A stretch of DNA of 30,625 nt from CAYRPN01 sp964426135 (GCA_964426135.1 CAYRPN010000064.1:1-30625); one strand, 5' to 3'; numbered from the stretch's first letter, positions 1 through 7,954 are shown. Numbers and translations are program-made. The notes: generated from the letters alone by a model not told the origin.

Positions 1-223
1 CCGATTCCCGGGCGCGAAAAAATATTTTGGGGCGCGAACTGCGGAGGTTGGGCTAGGTTCTGCTTGGAGATCGCTCTCCCGTTCCCCGGTGAGGGAGTGG
101 GGGCCGGCCCATCGCTCCCCCGAAATTGCGGCGGATCCGCGCGCGGAGGAACCCAGGGAAAGTGGCTGCTGCACTGCGTGACGCTTGCCTGCCGGCGAAA
201 GAAACGAGCGACGGACACCCGGT
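1..223. other. Left-edge intergenic sequence without a recognised gene
   Basis: This stretch lies downstream of the minus-strand cytochrome-like gene and runs to the window edge. It holds short GC-rich palindromic pieces (for example around 95-160) and an A/T-rich core near 18-30 flanked by GCGCGAA. No open frame here has a convincing start, codon bias or homology that I recognise. A regulatory or terminator role cannot be excluded. Confidence 0.4.
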
Positions 224-907
224 TCAAATCCGTCCCAGCTTGCCGAGGATCACCGTGTAGAAATGCACCGCCGTCGCGATCACCAGCACCAGCCCGCTGT
301 AGCGGTGGACGTCGAGCATCTGCTTCATCTCGTCGGTGCCCATGATCGGCAGCATGCTCAGCAACATCGTGCCCGCCGTCGCCACGCCGCTGATGAGGAT
401 GAGCCAGAAGCAGAGCTTGGTGAGCGGCGCGAATTTTCGCGGCTTGACCGGCACCTGCGACGGACCTGTGGGCGAGGCTTGCGAAGGGGCGTCCAGATCG
501 CGCAGCCCGCTTGACGGCAACGAACACGCGGCATCGCCGGCGGGCGGTTTCTCGCAGCAATGATTCCACGGCGCCCACGCAATCGCCACCAGTGCGAAGG
601 CCACGACGAATCCGCCGGCGCCGACCAGGTGCAGGAGCAGCGCCCAGCCATGCATCGCGCCATGCGCCAGCACGGAGTAGAACGCGGTGGAGCCGAGAAT
701 CGCCACCGTCGCCACCAGGCCCAGGTACACCACGCGGCCGATCATCCACCATCGCGGGCGCGGCTGGCCCTTGCCTCGGAGCAGCGCGATCAGCAGGTGC
801 AGCACGATCAGGCCGGCGGTGGCGAGCAGGGCGCATTTGACGACCTGCGGATACTGGCCGGCGGGGTTGCTGCCGATGTCGTTGATGAGATTCGCAAGCG
901 TGAGCAT
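224..907 (-). CDS. Cytochrome b561-like four-helix membrane protein
   Basis: The predicted 227-aa integral membrane protein probably carries haem and moves electrons in the inner membrane. About four hydrophobic segments are visible (residues ~26-44, 57-80, 88-112 and 163-186), followed by a last one at ~201-222. Histidines sit within or at the ends of helices: H37, H82, H86, H93, H201 and H215. H201 and H215 are separated by 13 residues, the spacing of bis-His haem ligands on a cytochrome b helix. A polar Pro/Ser-rich loop (residues ~118-160, starting with a CC pair) splits the two halves. The family assignment is inferred from topology and histidines, not from a signature motif. The gene lies 155 bp downstream of the DUF3500 gene on the same strand. 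No clear ribosome binding site is seen before the ATG. A DUF420/DUF4405-like membrane protein is the alternative. Confidence 0.6.
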   Translation of the reverse strand: MLTLANLINDIGSNPAGQYPQVVKCALLATAGLIVLHLLIALLRGKGQPRPRWWMIGRVVYLGLVATVAILGSTAFYSVLAHGAMHGWALLLHLVGAGGFVVAFALVAIAWAPWNHCCEKPPAGDAACSLPSSGLRDLDAPSQASPTGPSQVPVKPRKFAPLTKLCFWLILISGVATAGTMLLSMLPIMGTDEMKQMLDVHRYSGLVLVIATAVHFYTVILGKLGRI

Positions 908-960
908 GGACGCAGCTCGTGGGGTCTGGTGGAAACGGTCAGTTGATTCGACGCGGCGAG

Positions 961-988
961 CCGGGCCCTTCGGGCCCGCGCTAAACGG
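961..988 (+). repeat. GCTAAACG-family hairpin repeat, copy 1
   Basis: A GC hairpin (CCGGGCCC-TTC-GGGCCCG) is followed directly by CGCTAAACG. The same layout, a GC stem then CGCTAAACG, occurs at five other places in the window. This copy lies in the gap between the DUF3500 gene and the cytochrome-like gene. Confidence 0.6.
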
Positions 989-1062
989 CCATCAACAACA
1001 ACATAAGAGCGACAGCCGCGGCGCGTCAACGGAAATCACAACCGTACGGTTGCGTCGAGCGA

Positions 1063-2088
1063 TTATCGCTTGATCGCGAAATCGCCGCGCACGTCGCGCC
1101 ACACCGCGTGCGGATGGCTGGCCGGGTTGCCGGCTCCGTCGGGCTGCGTGTTCACGTATTCGATGAGGAACGTGGGGCCCTGGATGCGGTAGTAATGGCC
1201 GACGCCCGGCTTGTCCGCGCCGGCCCAGGCGAAATACACCTTGTCGAATCCCGCCTCGGCGATCTCCTTCATTCGCGCGTCGGCGACCACGTGCGGCTGG
1301 TTCTGCGCGTACACGTGAATGATCGCCCAGAGCTTGTGCATCTGCTTGTCGTTGAGCTTGCTCGCGGCGAGACCCTCAGGCTTGTACTCCGGTGCCTGCG
1401 CTTCGGCGGCGGCGCGGATGTCAGCGGGCGCTTTCTCCGCGATGGTTGCCACTTTTCGCTGATCCGCGTCGAGCAAGTTCACCAACTCGAACGCCAGCGC
1501 TTCTTCCTGCTCCATCACGTAGGTGCCCTGGGCCGGGCCGACGCCCTTGTCCATGGCCACGACGTTGGGATTGCCGCCGTAGAAGGAGGGCGTGTGTGAG
1601 ATGACTGCGTTATCTTCGACGACGAAATTCAGCGAAAGGTGATGGCCCTCCACGCTCAGGCCCCACTTGCCCTTTTCGGCCGGTTCGCCGAAGACCGTGA
1701 AGTAGTACCGCTCCGGATCGCGCACCGGCTCCGGGCCTTTCTGCAGGACTTTCAGGAGCGACTCGAGCTCCATCACCGTGCGGGCCTTGTCGTAGCCCAC
1801 CTGGCTCAGCGCGCTGCGCAGCAGTGCGAACGCGGCCCGGCGCTGCTTCTCGTCCATGTTCTTCACCTGCATCCCCTTGCGTTCCTTCATCGGGATGAAG
1901 TGCCATTTGACGCGCAGCGGCGAGTCGTACGCCATCACGCCGACCTTCTTCTGATCTTCGCTGAGCGTGGCGACATAACGCTTGCCGGCGGCGGTCATCT
2001 GCTCGCCGGGATTCACCAGCAGCACCGCCGCCGCGCCGAGTGCCGCGAGCATGGACAGGACGAGAACGATTGTGAGCTTGCGAGTCAT
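1063..2088 (-). CDS. DUF3500 family secreted protein
   Basis: The 341-aa protein begins with a hydrophobic N-terminal segment (residues ~5-26, a signal peptide or anchor), so it probably acts outside the cytoplasm. The body matches my memory of DUF3500: repeated stretches on converting activity of chain ends, an EGHHLSLNF segment near the middle followed by a Gly/Asn-rich loop, and a C-terminal stretch with many aromatics (YRIQGPTFLIEY). The biochemical function of DUF3500 is not established; in planctomycetes it often occurs near secreted or catabolic genes. I chose the ATG at 2088 over the longer frame from 2124 because GGAG lies 8 nt before it and the signal segment starts there. A TATCAT hexamer (2123-2128) about 35 nt upstream is a candidate -10 element. 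Confidence 0.8.
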   Translation of the reverse strand: MTRKLTIVLVLSMLAALGAAAVLLVNPGEQMTAAGKRYVATLSEDQKKVGVMAYDSPLRVKWHFIPMKERKGMQVKNMDEKQRRAAFALLRSALSQVGYDKARTVMELESLLKVLQKGPEPVRDPERYYFTVFGEPAEKGKWGLSVEGHHLSLNFVVEDNAVISHTPSFYGGNPNVVAMDKGVGPAQGTYVMEQEEALAFELVNLLDADQRKVATIAEKAPADIRAAAEAQAPEYKPEGLAASKLNDKQMHKLWAIIHVYAQNQPHVVADARMKEIAEAGFDKVYFAWAGADKPGVGHYYRIQGPTFLIEYVNTQPDGAGNPASHPHAVWRDVRGDFAIKR

Positions 2089-2122
2089 TGTGGAATCTCC
2101 AGCGGCATCGCCGCGGTCGGTC

Positions 2123-2128
2123 ATGATA
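2123..2128 (-). promoter_or_regulatory. Candidate -10 element TATCAT for the DUF3500 gene
   Basis: Read on the minus strand, TATCAT stands 34-40 nt before the DUF3500 start codon in an otherwise GC-rich gap. The same hexamer precedes the pseudopilin gene and pgi. No convincing -35 element is visible. Confidence 0.3.
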
Positions 2129-2142
2129 CAGCCCGAATCCGC

Positions 2143-2228
2143 GTAGGGTGCGTCAAGGCTCGGCGCGGACGCACCACGGTGAACGGAGACTCAACGTGGT
2201 GCGTCCGCGCGGACTTGACGCACCCTAC
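2143..2228. repeat. GTAGGGTGCGTC palindromic repeat, copy A
   Basis: An 86-bp imperfect palindrome begins GTAGGGTGCGTCAAG and ends CTTGACGCACCCTAC. Each arm is itself a hairpin (GGTGCGTC ... GACGCACC). Near-identical copies lie at 15974-16060 and 20731-20816; the outer ~40 bp of each side are conserved and the centre varies. The right boundary supplies the TAG stop codon of the amrS-like gene (2225-2227). The RNA could also act as a terminator or 3' stabiliser. Confidence 0.9.
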
Positions 2229-3313
2229 GACGAACCGCCCGCCGCATTCACAATCCGCAGCGGCACGCGCTTGCGGCCCCAGTTTCCCGGCTTGTCCTCG
2301 AACACGCCGGGAATCTTCGTGCCGCAGGATTCGCACCAATTGCCGACGAGGTGATATTCGCCCAGGTCGTGCCAGTCGCGCTCGATCAGCATCTTGCCGC
2401 AACCGGGGCAGTAGGTGCTTTCGCGCTCCTTGTCGTACACGTTGCCGACGTAGGCATACTTGATGCCCATGTCGAGAGCGATCTGCCGGGCTTCGATCAG
2501 CGTCTCGTGCGGCGTGCGCGGCTTGTCCATCATCTTGAAGTCAGGGTGAAAAGCCGTGAAGTGGATCGGCACCTCATCGCCGACGTTATCGAGAATCCAC
2601 TGGCACATCGCTTTCGTTTCCTCCTGCGAATCGTTCTCGCCGGGGATCATCAGGTTCGTCAGTTCCTGCCAGACGTTGGTCTCGCGTTTCAGATACTTGA
2701 TGGTGTCGAGCACGGGCTGCAATTCCGCCTGGCAGAGCTTGCGGTAGAAGACATCGGTGAAACCTTTGAGATCGACATTTGCCGCGTCCATCCATTCGTA
2801 GAACTCGCGGCGGGCGTCAGGACTGATGTAGCCGGCGGTGACGGCGACGGTCTTGATCCCTTCCCGCCGGGCGACTTTGGCGATGTCGATCGCGTACTCC
2901 GCCCAGATCGTCGGATCGTTGTACGTGAACGCCACGCTCCGGCTGCCCGTGCGCTTGCACGCCTCGATAATCGCCTCCGGCCCCGCCTCGCCCGCCAGTG
3001 TGTCCATCTCCCGGCTCTTGGAAATGTCCCAGTTCTGGCAGAACTTGCAGCCCAGATTGCAGCCGGCTGTGCCCAGCGAAAGCACCGGCGTACCCGGCAG
3101 AAAATGATTGAGCGGCTTCTTCTCGATCGGATCAATGCAGAACCCGCTGCTGCGTCCATACGTGGTCAGCGCCATCCTCCCGCCCTCGTTGGCGCGCACA
3201 AAGCAGAACCCGCGGCCGCCGACGGGAATGTGGCACTCGCGCGGACATAGCGTGCAGACCACTTTGCCGGTCGAGGCATCCGTGTGCCACCATTTGTCGG
3301 TGAAATACATCAC
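2225..3313 (-). CDS. amrS: AmrS-type radical SAM enzyme (AmmeMemoRadiSam system)
   Basis: The 362-aa protein is a radical S-adenosylmethionine enzyme of the AmrS/PflA-like family that accompanies MEMO and AMMECR1 proteins. The cluster motif C85-x3-C89-x2-C92 (CNLGCKFC) follows a GTAG turn. An N-terminal Cys set (C20, C23, C27, C37) and two C-terminal CxxC pairs (CPGC, CESC) may bind further metal. Conserved family stretches include EKKPLNHF, AFTYNDPTIW and HFTAFHPDFKM. The usual MEMO and AMMECR1 partners are not in this window, so they would have to be encoded elsewhere. The start is GTG at 3313 or ATG at 3310; GGAGG sits 7 nt before the GTG, which favours it. A TATGAT hexamer on this strand lies about 60 nt upstream. 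The stop codon is formed by the edge of palindromic repeat copy A. The physiological substrate is unknown. Confidence 0.9.
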   Translation of the reverse strand: MMYFTDKWWHTDASTGKVVCTLCPRECHIPVGGRGFCFVRANEGGRMALTTYGRSSGFCIDPIEKKPLNHFLPGTPVLSLGTAGCNLGCKFCQNWDISKSREMDTLAGEAGPEAIIEACKRTGSRSVAFTYNDPTIWAEYAIDIAKVARREGIKTVAVTAGYISPDARREFYEWMDAANVDLKGFTDVFYRKLCQAELQPVLDTIKYLKRETNVWQELTNLMIPGENDSQEETKAMCQWILDNVGDEVPIHFTAFHPDFKMMDKPRTPHETLIEARQIALDMGIKYAYVGNVYDKERESTYCPGCGKMLIERDWHDLGEYHLVGNWCESCGTKIPGVFEDKPGNWGRKRVPLRIVNAAGGSS

Positions 3314-3433
3314 AACCAGGCCTCCGACCCGGAAGCTTCGTGACGAGTTCCCATGCGAGCCACGGCACCGGCGTGCAGTGTCATCATAGGAGCACTCGCA
3401 GCGCGGCGCGGTGGAGCTTCGCGCGGAGTGATG

Positions 3434-4867
3434 TCAACTGATGAAGATCGCCCTGAGAATGAAGAAGAAGACGATGGCCAGACCGGCGCCGGCGGGAATG
3501 GTGACGATCCAGCTTGCGACGATGTCGCGCATGGTGCCCAGGTTCAATGCCCCGATGCCGCGCGCCAGGCCCACACCGAGGACGGCTCCGACGAGGGTGT
3601 GGGTGGTGGAGATCGGCAGGCCGAAGACAGAGGCGACCAGGATGGTCACCGACGCGCCGAACTCAGCGCAGAATCCGCGGGTGGGGGTGAGTTCGGTGAT
3701 GCGTTTGCCGACGGTCTCGATGACGCGCCAGCCCCACGTCGCCAGGCCGATGACGATGCCGATGCCACCCAGTGCAAGCAGCCAGAGCGGCACGATTGCC
3801 TTGGCGTTCACGACGCCGTCCTTGAAGGCGTCGATCGCGCCCGCCATGGGGCCGATCGCATTGGCGACATCGTTAGCGCCGTGTGCGAAAGCGACGAAGC
3901 AGGCGGTGAGAATCTGGAGGTAGCAGAAAATGCGTTCGACTTCGCGGAACTCGGAGCCGGGGTGGCCCTGTGACGATTGCTGGCGAGCATCGTGGGTGAG
4001 TTTGTCCACCTGTTCGAGCAGTGCGAGCGCCTGGCTTTGCATGGGGCCATGGGCGGTGTCGGCGACGCGGCGCAGGTGCATGCCCGCCTTCTCCAGGCCA
4101 CGGGCGACATAGCTGGTCAGCAGGTGATTCTCGGCGGACTGCTCTTCCAGGTGAGCCGGGCCGATGAGGCGTTTCGTGATGAAAAAGCCGATGACGCCGA
4201 TGGCGACCGACACACCCCAGATGATCACCGGCGAAGGGACCGCCATGCCCCAGCGGGGCCACATGCCTTTGAGGCCCTTCAGGCCCGTGACCGAAAGCAT
4301 GACGGCCAGCACGATGAACACGAGCAGCGGCGCGACTCGGCGGGCGGCGGCGACCGGGTTCTTCCTGTAAAAAACCTTGACGAGAATGACACGGAACAAG
4401 ATGTACGAAATCGCCCCGGCCATCAGCGGGGAGACGATCCAGCTTGACCCGATGCGGGCGACTTCGCCCCATTCGATTTCGCTGACGCCGACGGCGACGC
4501 AGCCGACTCCGACGACCGCGCCGACGATCGAATGCGTGGTGGAGACAGGCCAGCCGAAGTAGGAGGCGAATTGCAGCCAGACACCCGAGGCCAGGAGCGC
4601 GGCAACCATGCCCAACCCGAGCGTCATCGCGTCGAGTTGGGAAGTGTCGAACAGTTTTCCGCGCAGCGTGTCCGTGACGGCGGCGCCAACCAGGAAGGCG
4701 CCCGCGAATTCGAGAATGGCCGCGAGAATGACGGCCCGCTTCAGCGTCAACGCGCCCGAGCCCACGCTGGTGCCCATGGCGTTGGCGACATCGTTGGCGC
4801 CGATGTTCCACGCCATGTAGAAGCCGAACAGGATGGTCAGGCCCAGCAGGACCGTTGTGGTGTCCAT
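3434..4867 (-). CDS. pit: PiT family inorganic phosphate transporter
   Basis: The 477-aa protein is a PiT (PF01384) permease that moves phosphate, with H+ or Na+, across the inner membrane. It has two inverted halves, each with the family signature: GANDVANA at residues 23-30 and again at 330-337, each followed later by a PxSTTH motif (WPVSTTHSIVGA and LPISTTHTLVGA). Some ten to twelve hydrophobic segments are separated by a soluble loop near residues 230-310. The length fits the family. It lies 29 bp downstream of the DUF47 gene on the same strand, the usual arrangement of the low-affinity phosphate system. No strong Shine-Dalgarno precedes the ATG, consistent with coupling to the upstream gene. 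The start is supported by the first helix beginning right after it. Confidence 0.95.
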   Translation of the reverse strand: MDTTTVLLGLTILFGFYMAWNIGANDVANAMGTSVGSGALTLKRAVILAAILEFAGAFLVGAAVTDTLRGKLFDTSQLDAMTLGLGMVAALLASGVWLQFASYFGWPVSTTHSIVGAVVGVGCVAVGVSEIEWGEVARIGSSWIVSPLMAGAISYILFRVILVKVFYRKNPVAAARRVAPLLVFIVLAVMLSVTGLKGLKGMWPRWGMAVPSPVIIWGVSVAIGVIGFFITKRLIGPAHLEEQSAENHLLTSYVARGLEKAGMHLRRVADTAHGPMQSQALALLEQVDKLTHDARQQSSQGHPGSEFREVERIFCYLQILTACFVAFAHGANDVANAIGPMAGAIDAFKDGVVNAKAIVPLWLLALGGIGIVIGLATWGWRVIETVGKRITELTPTRGFCAEFGASVTILVASVFGLPISTTHTLVGAVLGVGLARGIGALNLGTMRDIVASWIVTIPAGAGLAIVFFFILRAIFIS

Positions 4868-4896
4868 CAGTCACTCGCTCGCGCCCTGTGGGTCGC

Positions 4897-5571
4897 TCAC
4901 TTGATCTCCAGGGTCATGCGGATGACGTTGCCAAGCTTCTCAGACAGGTTCGACAAGTCAGCTACCTGCTGGATCAGGCGCGTCCAGAGAAAAAACTCGC
5001 CGTAGGTGTAGTCCTGCTCGCGCGCCAGCATGGTCTTGAGCAGCCGACGCTGGATCACATCCGCCTCGTGCTCCTTGAGCGCCACGTCATCGACCATGCG
5101 CTTGACTCTGTCCGCCTCGGCGCCGCCGAAGCCGCTTTCCATCAGTTCATCCAGTTGCTGCACCACTGCCCGGATCGCAAGCACTGCCTCGACGTTCTTC
5201 TCCACAAACGCACTGAAATCCTGCCGGATGGCGTCGGGGATCGTGACACGCTTGAAGGTGAGCAGGATCGCGATGTTCTCCGCCTTGTCCGCGATGCTGT
5301 CCTGGTTCGAAAGGATGTCCAGCAGATTCTCCCGATCCACCGGCATGAACATGCCCTTGGGCAGGTGATTGCGGATGTCGTTCTTGATGCGGTCGGCCTC
5401 GTGTTCCAGCCTCGACACGAACTGCGCCAGTTCCTCCAGCCGATCGTGCCGACCCGCCAGCATCTCGCCCAAAGCCTCCACCGCCTTATTGACGCATTCA
5501 ACCGCCTTGTCCATGTGGGTCTGGAGCGGCACAAACGGCGAGCGACCGAAAAGTTTGGCGAAGGTGCGCAT
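4897..5571 (-). CDS. DUF47 family PhoU-like phosphate transport regulator
   Basis: The 224-aa, mostly helical protein belongs to the DUF47/TIGR00153 family, distant relatives of PhoU that accompany PiT transporters and are thought to modulate them. Two helical-bundle halves are visible, each with an acidic metal-binding stretch: LEHEADRIKNDI in the first half and ALKEHEADVIQRRL in the second, the E-x-x-A-D type motif of PhoU-like proteins. FMPVDRENLLDILSNQDSIAD is also typical of the family. It is the first gene of a two-gene unit with the phosphate transporter. Upstream of it is a 619-bp intergenic repeat cluster. No strong ribosome binding site is seen; the ATG at 5571 is the first one that keeps the family N-terminus. 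Confidence 0.92.
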   Translation of the reverse strand: MRTFAKLFGRSPFVPLQTHMDKAVECVNKAVEALGEMLAGRHDRLEELAQFVSRLEHEADRIKNDIRNHLPKGMFMPVDRENLLDILSNQDSIADKAENIAILLTFKRVTIPDAIRQDFSAFVEKNVEAVLAIRAVVQQLDELMESGFGGAEADRVKRMVDDVALKEHEADVIQRRLLKTMLAREQDYTYGEFFLWTRLIQQVADLSNLSEKLGNVIRMTLEIK

Positions 5572-5655
5572 GGGCGGACTCGCAATGCAGCCATCGGTTG
5601 CCGACGGCGCGGCGGGACTGTAGCAGATTGTTAGAGGAAGGTGAAATTAGCATTA

Positions 5656-5755
5656 GGAGCCGCGCAGGATCAACATCGCACGTGGGACGACTTTCCAAGT
5701 CGTCCGCCCGAGAGCGAAGCGATTCGCAACTGCGGAGTCAATCCTGCACGGCTCC
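5656..5755. repeat. Inverted repeat with internal GGACGACTT hairpin
   Basis: The outer arms GGAGCCGCGCAGGAT (5656-5670) and ATCCTGCACGGCTCC (5741-5755) pair with one mismatch. Inside, 5685-5705 is a perfect 9-bp stem hairpin (GGACGACTT, loop TCC). The segment 5695-5738 recurs in inverse orientation at the window end (30583-30625), which shows that this is a dispersed element. Confidence 0.75.
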
Positions 5756-5756
5756 C

Positions 5757-6056
5757 AAGCCGGCGGAGCCGGAAAAGTCAAAACAGTGAAGGGAACTCTG
5801 AGAAACCCAAGCAGTCTCGCGCAAAGGCGCAAAGCTCGCAAAGCTCGCAAAGAAACGCTTCCATCTTTGCGTGCTTTGCGCCTTGGCGCGCGATCCTCGT
5901 GGGATATTCAGAGTTCCCTGAAGTCAAAATGCAAAATGCAAGAGTCAAAAGTCAGAGTTCGACGCTCCCCGTAGACTCTGACTTTTGCATTCACAATCTT
6001 GACTTTTCCCATGCAAACTTCTGTGCGCCATGCGCAGAAGTGACGGGGTCAAAATC
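5757..6056. repeat. Dispersed GTCAAAA/CAGAAG repeat, copy 1 (interrupted)
   Basis: The pieces 5757-5790 and 5919-6056 together match 26589-26762. Shared parts, in order, are AAGCCGGCGGAGCCGG, a GTCAAAA run with 7-bp periodicity, an inverted pair GTCAGAG ... CTCTGAC around CGACGCTCCCCGTAG, and a final hairpin CTTCTGTGCGC ... GCGCAGAAG. A different palindromic element interrupts this copy at 5790/5791. Confidence 0.85.
5791..5918. mobile_element. 128-bp palindromic MITE-like element with 4-bp target duplication
   Basis: Terminal inverted repeats are perfect over 11 bp: GGGAACTCTGA (5791-5801) and TCAGAGTTCCC (5908-5918). The interior is a second palindrome built on GGCGCAAAGC (around 5827-5836) and its complement GCTTTGCGCC (around 5873-5882). 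The flanks are TGAA on both sides (5787-5790 and 5919-5922). The uninterrupted repeat copy at 26589-26762 has a single TGAA at the same point. No coding capacity exists, so any movement would need a transposase from elsewhere. Confidence 0.75.
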
Positions 6057-6190
6057 CAATCGCAGGTTCGGCGGCCGCCCACAATCCGTCTCCGCCTTGT
6101 CCGATCTCATCGCTCTCGGTGCCTCGGTGGTCAATCCGCCTTGTCTTTCCGCTATCCTGCTCCGTTCCGCCTTCGACCAAGGAACGCACC

Positions 6191-6946
6191 ATGAGCACCA
6201 CCCGCCTGAGCCACAGCGAAATTCTCGAGCTTCGCCGCTGGAACACGCCCACGATCTACAACGGCTGGGAGCAGATCACTTCCCGCGACGCCGGCCGCGA
6301 TGGCGTGAACATCGACGAAGCCACCGACTTCATGCCGCAGATGGGCGCGATGGTGGGCTATGCCGTCACCGTCGTGATCGAACCGAGCAACGCGGTGCAC
6401 AAGAAGCGCAATCCCGACGGCTGGGCCGACTACCGCAAATACCTGGCGAGCATTCCCGGGCCGAAGATCGTGTGCGTACAGGACCTGGAGAAGCCGCGCA
6501 CGTTCGGCTCGATGTGGGGCGAGGTCAATGCGAACGTCGCCCGCGCCCTCGGCTGCGTCGGGGCGATCGTGGATGGCGGCATCCGCGACATCGACGAGAT
6601 GAACTACGCCGGCTTCAAGGCGCTGGCCCGGCGCTTGTGCGTCGGCCACGCCCACGTCGTGCCGATCAAGTGCGGCTGCGCCGTGGAAGTCTTCGGCCGC
6701 AAGATCGAACCGGGCCAGCTCATCCACGCGGACAAGCACGGCTTCCTCGCGATTCCGCCGGAGGATGAAAAGAACCTGCTCGAAGCCGCTCGCTTCATGG
6801 ACAGCAACGAGTGCAAGACCCTGATCGCCGCCGCCCGCGAGTGCGCCGGGCTGTCCACCGAGCAGGCGCTGGCGAAGATCGAAGCAGCAGCCAAGGCATT
6901 CGGCGACAACACGAAGGCGAAGTTCGCGCGACGCGGGGAGTTCTGA
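6191..6946 (+). CDS. RraA family protein (HMG/CHA aldolase-like)
   Basis: The 251-aa protein belongs to the RraA / 4-hydroxy-4-methyl-2-oxoglutarate aldolase family, also misnamed dimethylmenaquinone methyltransferase. Members are either class II retro-aldolases or RNase E inhibitors. The metal and pyruvate site is visible: GEVNAN at 110-115, DGGIRD at 128-133 (the Arg and Asp of the G-G-x-R-D motif) and DKHGFLAIP at 181-189. With these residues retained, an aldolase or related lyase is more likely than a pure RNase E inhibitor, but the substrate cannot be read from sequence. It has N- and C-terminal extensions relative to the 160-aa RraA core. I chose ATG 6191 because AAGGA lies 8-9 nt upstream; the longer frame from 6119 has no such support. 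The gene stands apart, with repeat clusters on both sides. Confidence 0.85.
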   Translation: MSTTRLSHSEILELRRWNTPTIYNGWEQITSRDAGRDGVNIDEATDFMPQMGAMVGYAVTVVIEPSNAVHKKRNPDGWADYRKYLASIPGPKIVCVQDLEKPRTFGSMWGEVNANVARALGCVGAIVDGGIRDIDEMNYAGFKALARRLCVGHAHVVPIKCGCAVEVFGRKIEPGQLIHADKHGFLAIPPEDEKNLLEAARFMDSNECKTLIAAARECAGLSTEQALAKIEAAAKAFGDNTKAKFARRGEF

Positions 6947-6970
6947 CGTTTAGCGACGGGGCTTGCCCCG
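6947..6970 (-). repeat. GCTAAACG-family hairpin repeat, copy 2
   Basis: On the minus strand a CGGGGC-AA-GCCCCG hairpin is followed by TCGCTAAACG. It begins one base after the stop codon of the RraA-like gene, so it could also help 3'-end formation of that transcript. Confidence 0.8.
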
Positions 6971-7002
6971 TTCTGTTCGCAACAGCGCGAGTATCAGCGC
7001 GT

Positions 7003-7008
7003 TACACT
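7003..7008 (+). promoter_or_regulatory. Candidate -10 element TACACT, leaderless spacing
   Basis: TACACT ends 7 nt before the ATG of the ELM1-like gene at 7016 and no Shine-Dalgarno is present. A transcript starting 7 nt past this hexamer would begin at the start codon. The same geometry occurs at three other genes in the window. Confidence 0.35.
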
Positions 7009-7015
7009 GCCGCGC

Positions 7016-7954
7016 ATGAGCGCAGCGATCGTCTGGCATTTCTCCGACGGCAAAGCCGGGCACGTGAACCAGGTGCGCGGATTGGTAGCGGCGCTGGCGA
7101 AACTGACGCCCGTCGAAACGCATGTGATTGAAGTCGGCACGGGCTTTCAGGCGCGTTGCGGCGCGCTGTGGCAATGGCTGCGCGGCTCGTTTCCGCAGGG
7201 AACAAACCTGCCGCCGCCCACGCTGCTGATCGGCGCCGGCAGCAGCACGCATCTGCCGCTGCTGGCGGCGAAGCGCGCCCACGGCGGACGCGCCATCGTG
7301 CTCATGAAACCGAACTACCCGCTGCGGTGGTTCGATCTGTGCATCATCCCCGAGCACGACGGCGTCGGCGAAGTCGCGGCCAATGTCATCGAAACCCGCG
7401 GCGTGCTCAACCCCGTCGAACGCTCCGCCGAGCAGCGAAAGGATCGCGGCCTGATCCTTCTCGGTGGGCCATCGAAACATCATGGCTGGGACGATGAACG
7501 CGTCGCGCAGCAGGTCGCCGCCATCGTTGAGCGCGACGCGAACGTGAAATGGACGCTCACCACCTCGAGGCGAACGCCGGCATCGACGCTGCCGTGCTTG
7601 CGTGCGATCAACGCGGCCAATCTCGCGATCACGCCCGTCGATCAGACCGGGCCCGGCTGGGTCGCGCGACAGTTGAAGGAATGCGCCCAGGTGTGGGCCA
7701 GCGAGGACAGCGTCTCCATGGTTTACGAATCGCTCACCAGCGGCGCGGCGGTGGGGCTGCTCGAAGTGCCGCGCAAAGGCACCGCCCACGGCGAAGCGGC
7801 GCGTGTGTTGGTCGGCGTGCAGAAACTGATCGCCGAGCGCTGGGTGACGCCGTTTGAGGCGTGGAAGAAAACGGGGGCGCTCCAGCGAAATGACAAGACA
7901 CTCGACGAGGCGACACGCTGCGCGGCGATCGTGCGCGAACGATTGCTTGCGTAG
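7016..7954 (+). CDS. ELM1-like (DUF1022) GT-B-fold protein
   Basis: The 312-aa protein matches the mitochondrial fission ELM1 family (PF06258), which bacteria also carry. The bacterial members are thought to be GT-B-type glycosyltransferases in envelope glycan synthesis, but no reaction is established. Visible signatures are DGKAGHVNQ at residues 11-19 near the first strand, IGAGSSTHLP at 72-81, LLGGPSKHHGW at 148-158 and the nucleotide-sugar-site-like SEDSVSMVYESLTSGAAVG at 229-247. The length suits the family. The next genes downstream are a GT4 glycosyltransferase and an SGNH-type hydrolase on the same strand, which supports a role in surface polysaccharide or lipid A/core assembly. The 248-bp gap to the GT4 gene argues against tight operon coupling. 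There is no Shine-Dalgarno; see the TACACT element just upstream. Confidence 0.82.
   Translation: MSAAIVWHFSDGKAGHVNQVRGLVAALAKLTPVETHVIEVGTGFQARCGALWQWLRGSFPQGTNLPPPTLLIGAGSSTHLPLLAAKRAHGGRAIVLMKPNYPLRWFDLCIIPEHDGVGEVAANVIETRGVLNPVERSAEQRKDRGLILLGGPSKHHGWDDERVAQQVAAIVERDANVKWTLTTSRRTPASTLPCLRAINAANLAITPVDQTGPGWVARQLKECAQVWASEDSVSMVYESLTSGAAVGLLEVPRKGTAHGEAARVLVGVQKLIAERWVTPFEAWKKTGALQRNDKTLDEATRCAAIVRERLLA

Larger units (their letters stand above)
5572..6190. other. 619-bp intergenic gap filled with repeats
   Basis: This divergent gap between the DUF47 and RraA-like genes contains no supported gene. From left to right it holds a 100-bp inverted repeat (5656-5755), a dispersed repeat (5757-6056) interrupted by a 128-bp palindromic insertion (5791-5918), and a short promoter-like region for the RraA-like gene. 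A CTCGGTGC-CTCGGTGG pair of octamers lies at about 6113-6129. Confidence 0.7.

Noticed and set aside
214..236. GGTTCAAATCC resembling a tRNA T-loop
   Set aside because: The flanking stem does not pair beyond three bases, no acceptor or anticodon arm is found, and the segment is the 3' end of the cytochrome-like gene on the other strand.
5572..6190. Coding potential on either strand in the repeat cluster
   Set aside because: Open frames there run through palindromes and period-7 repeats, have no ribosome binding site and resemble no protein.
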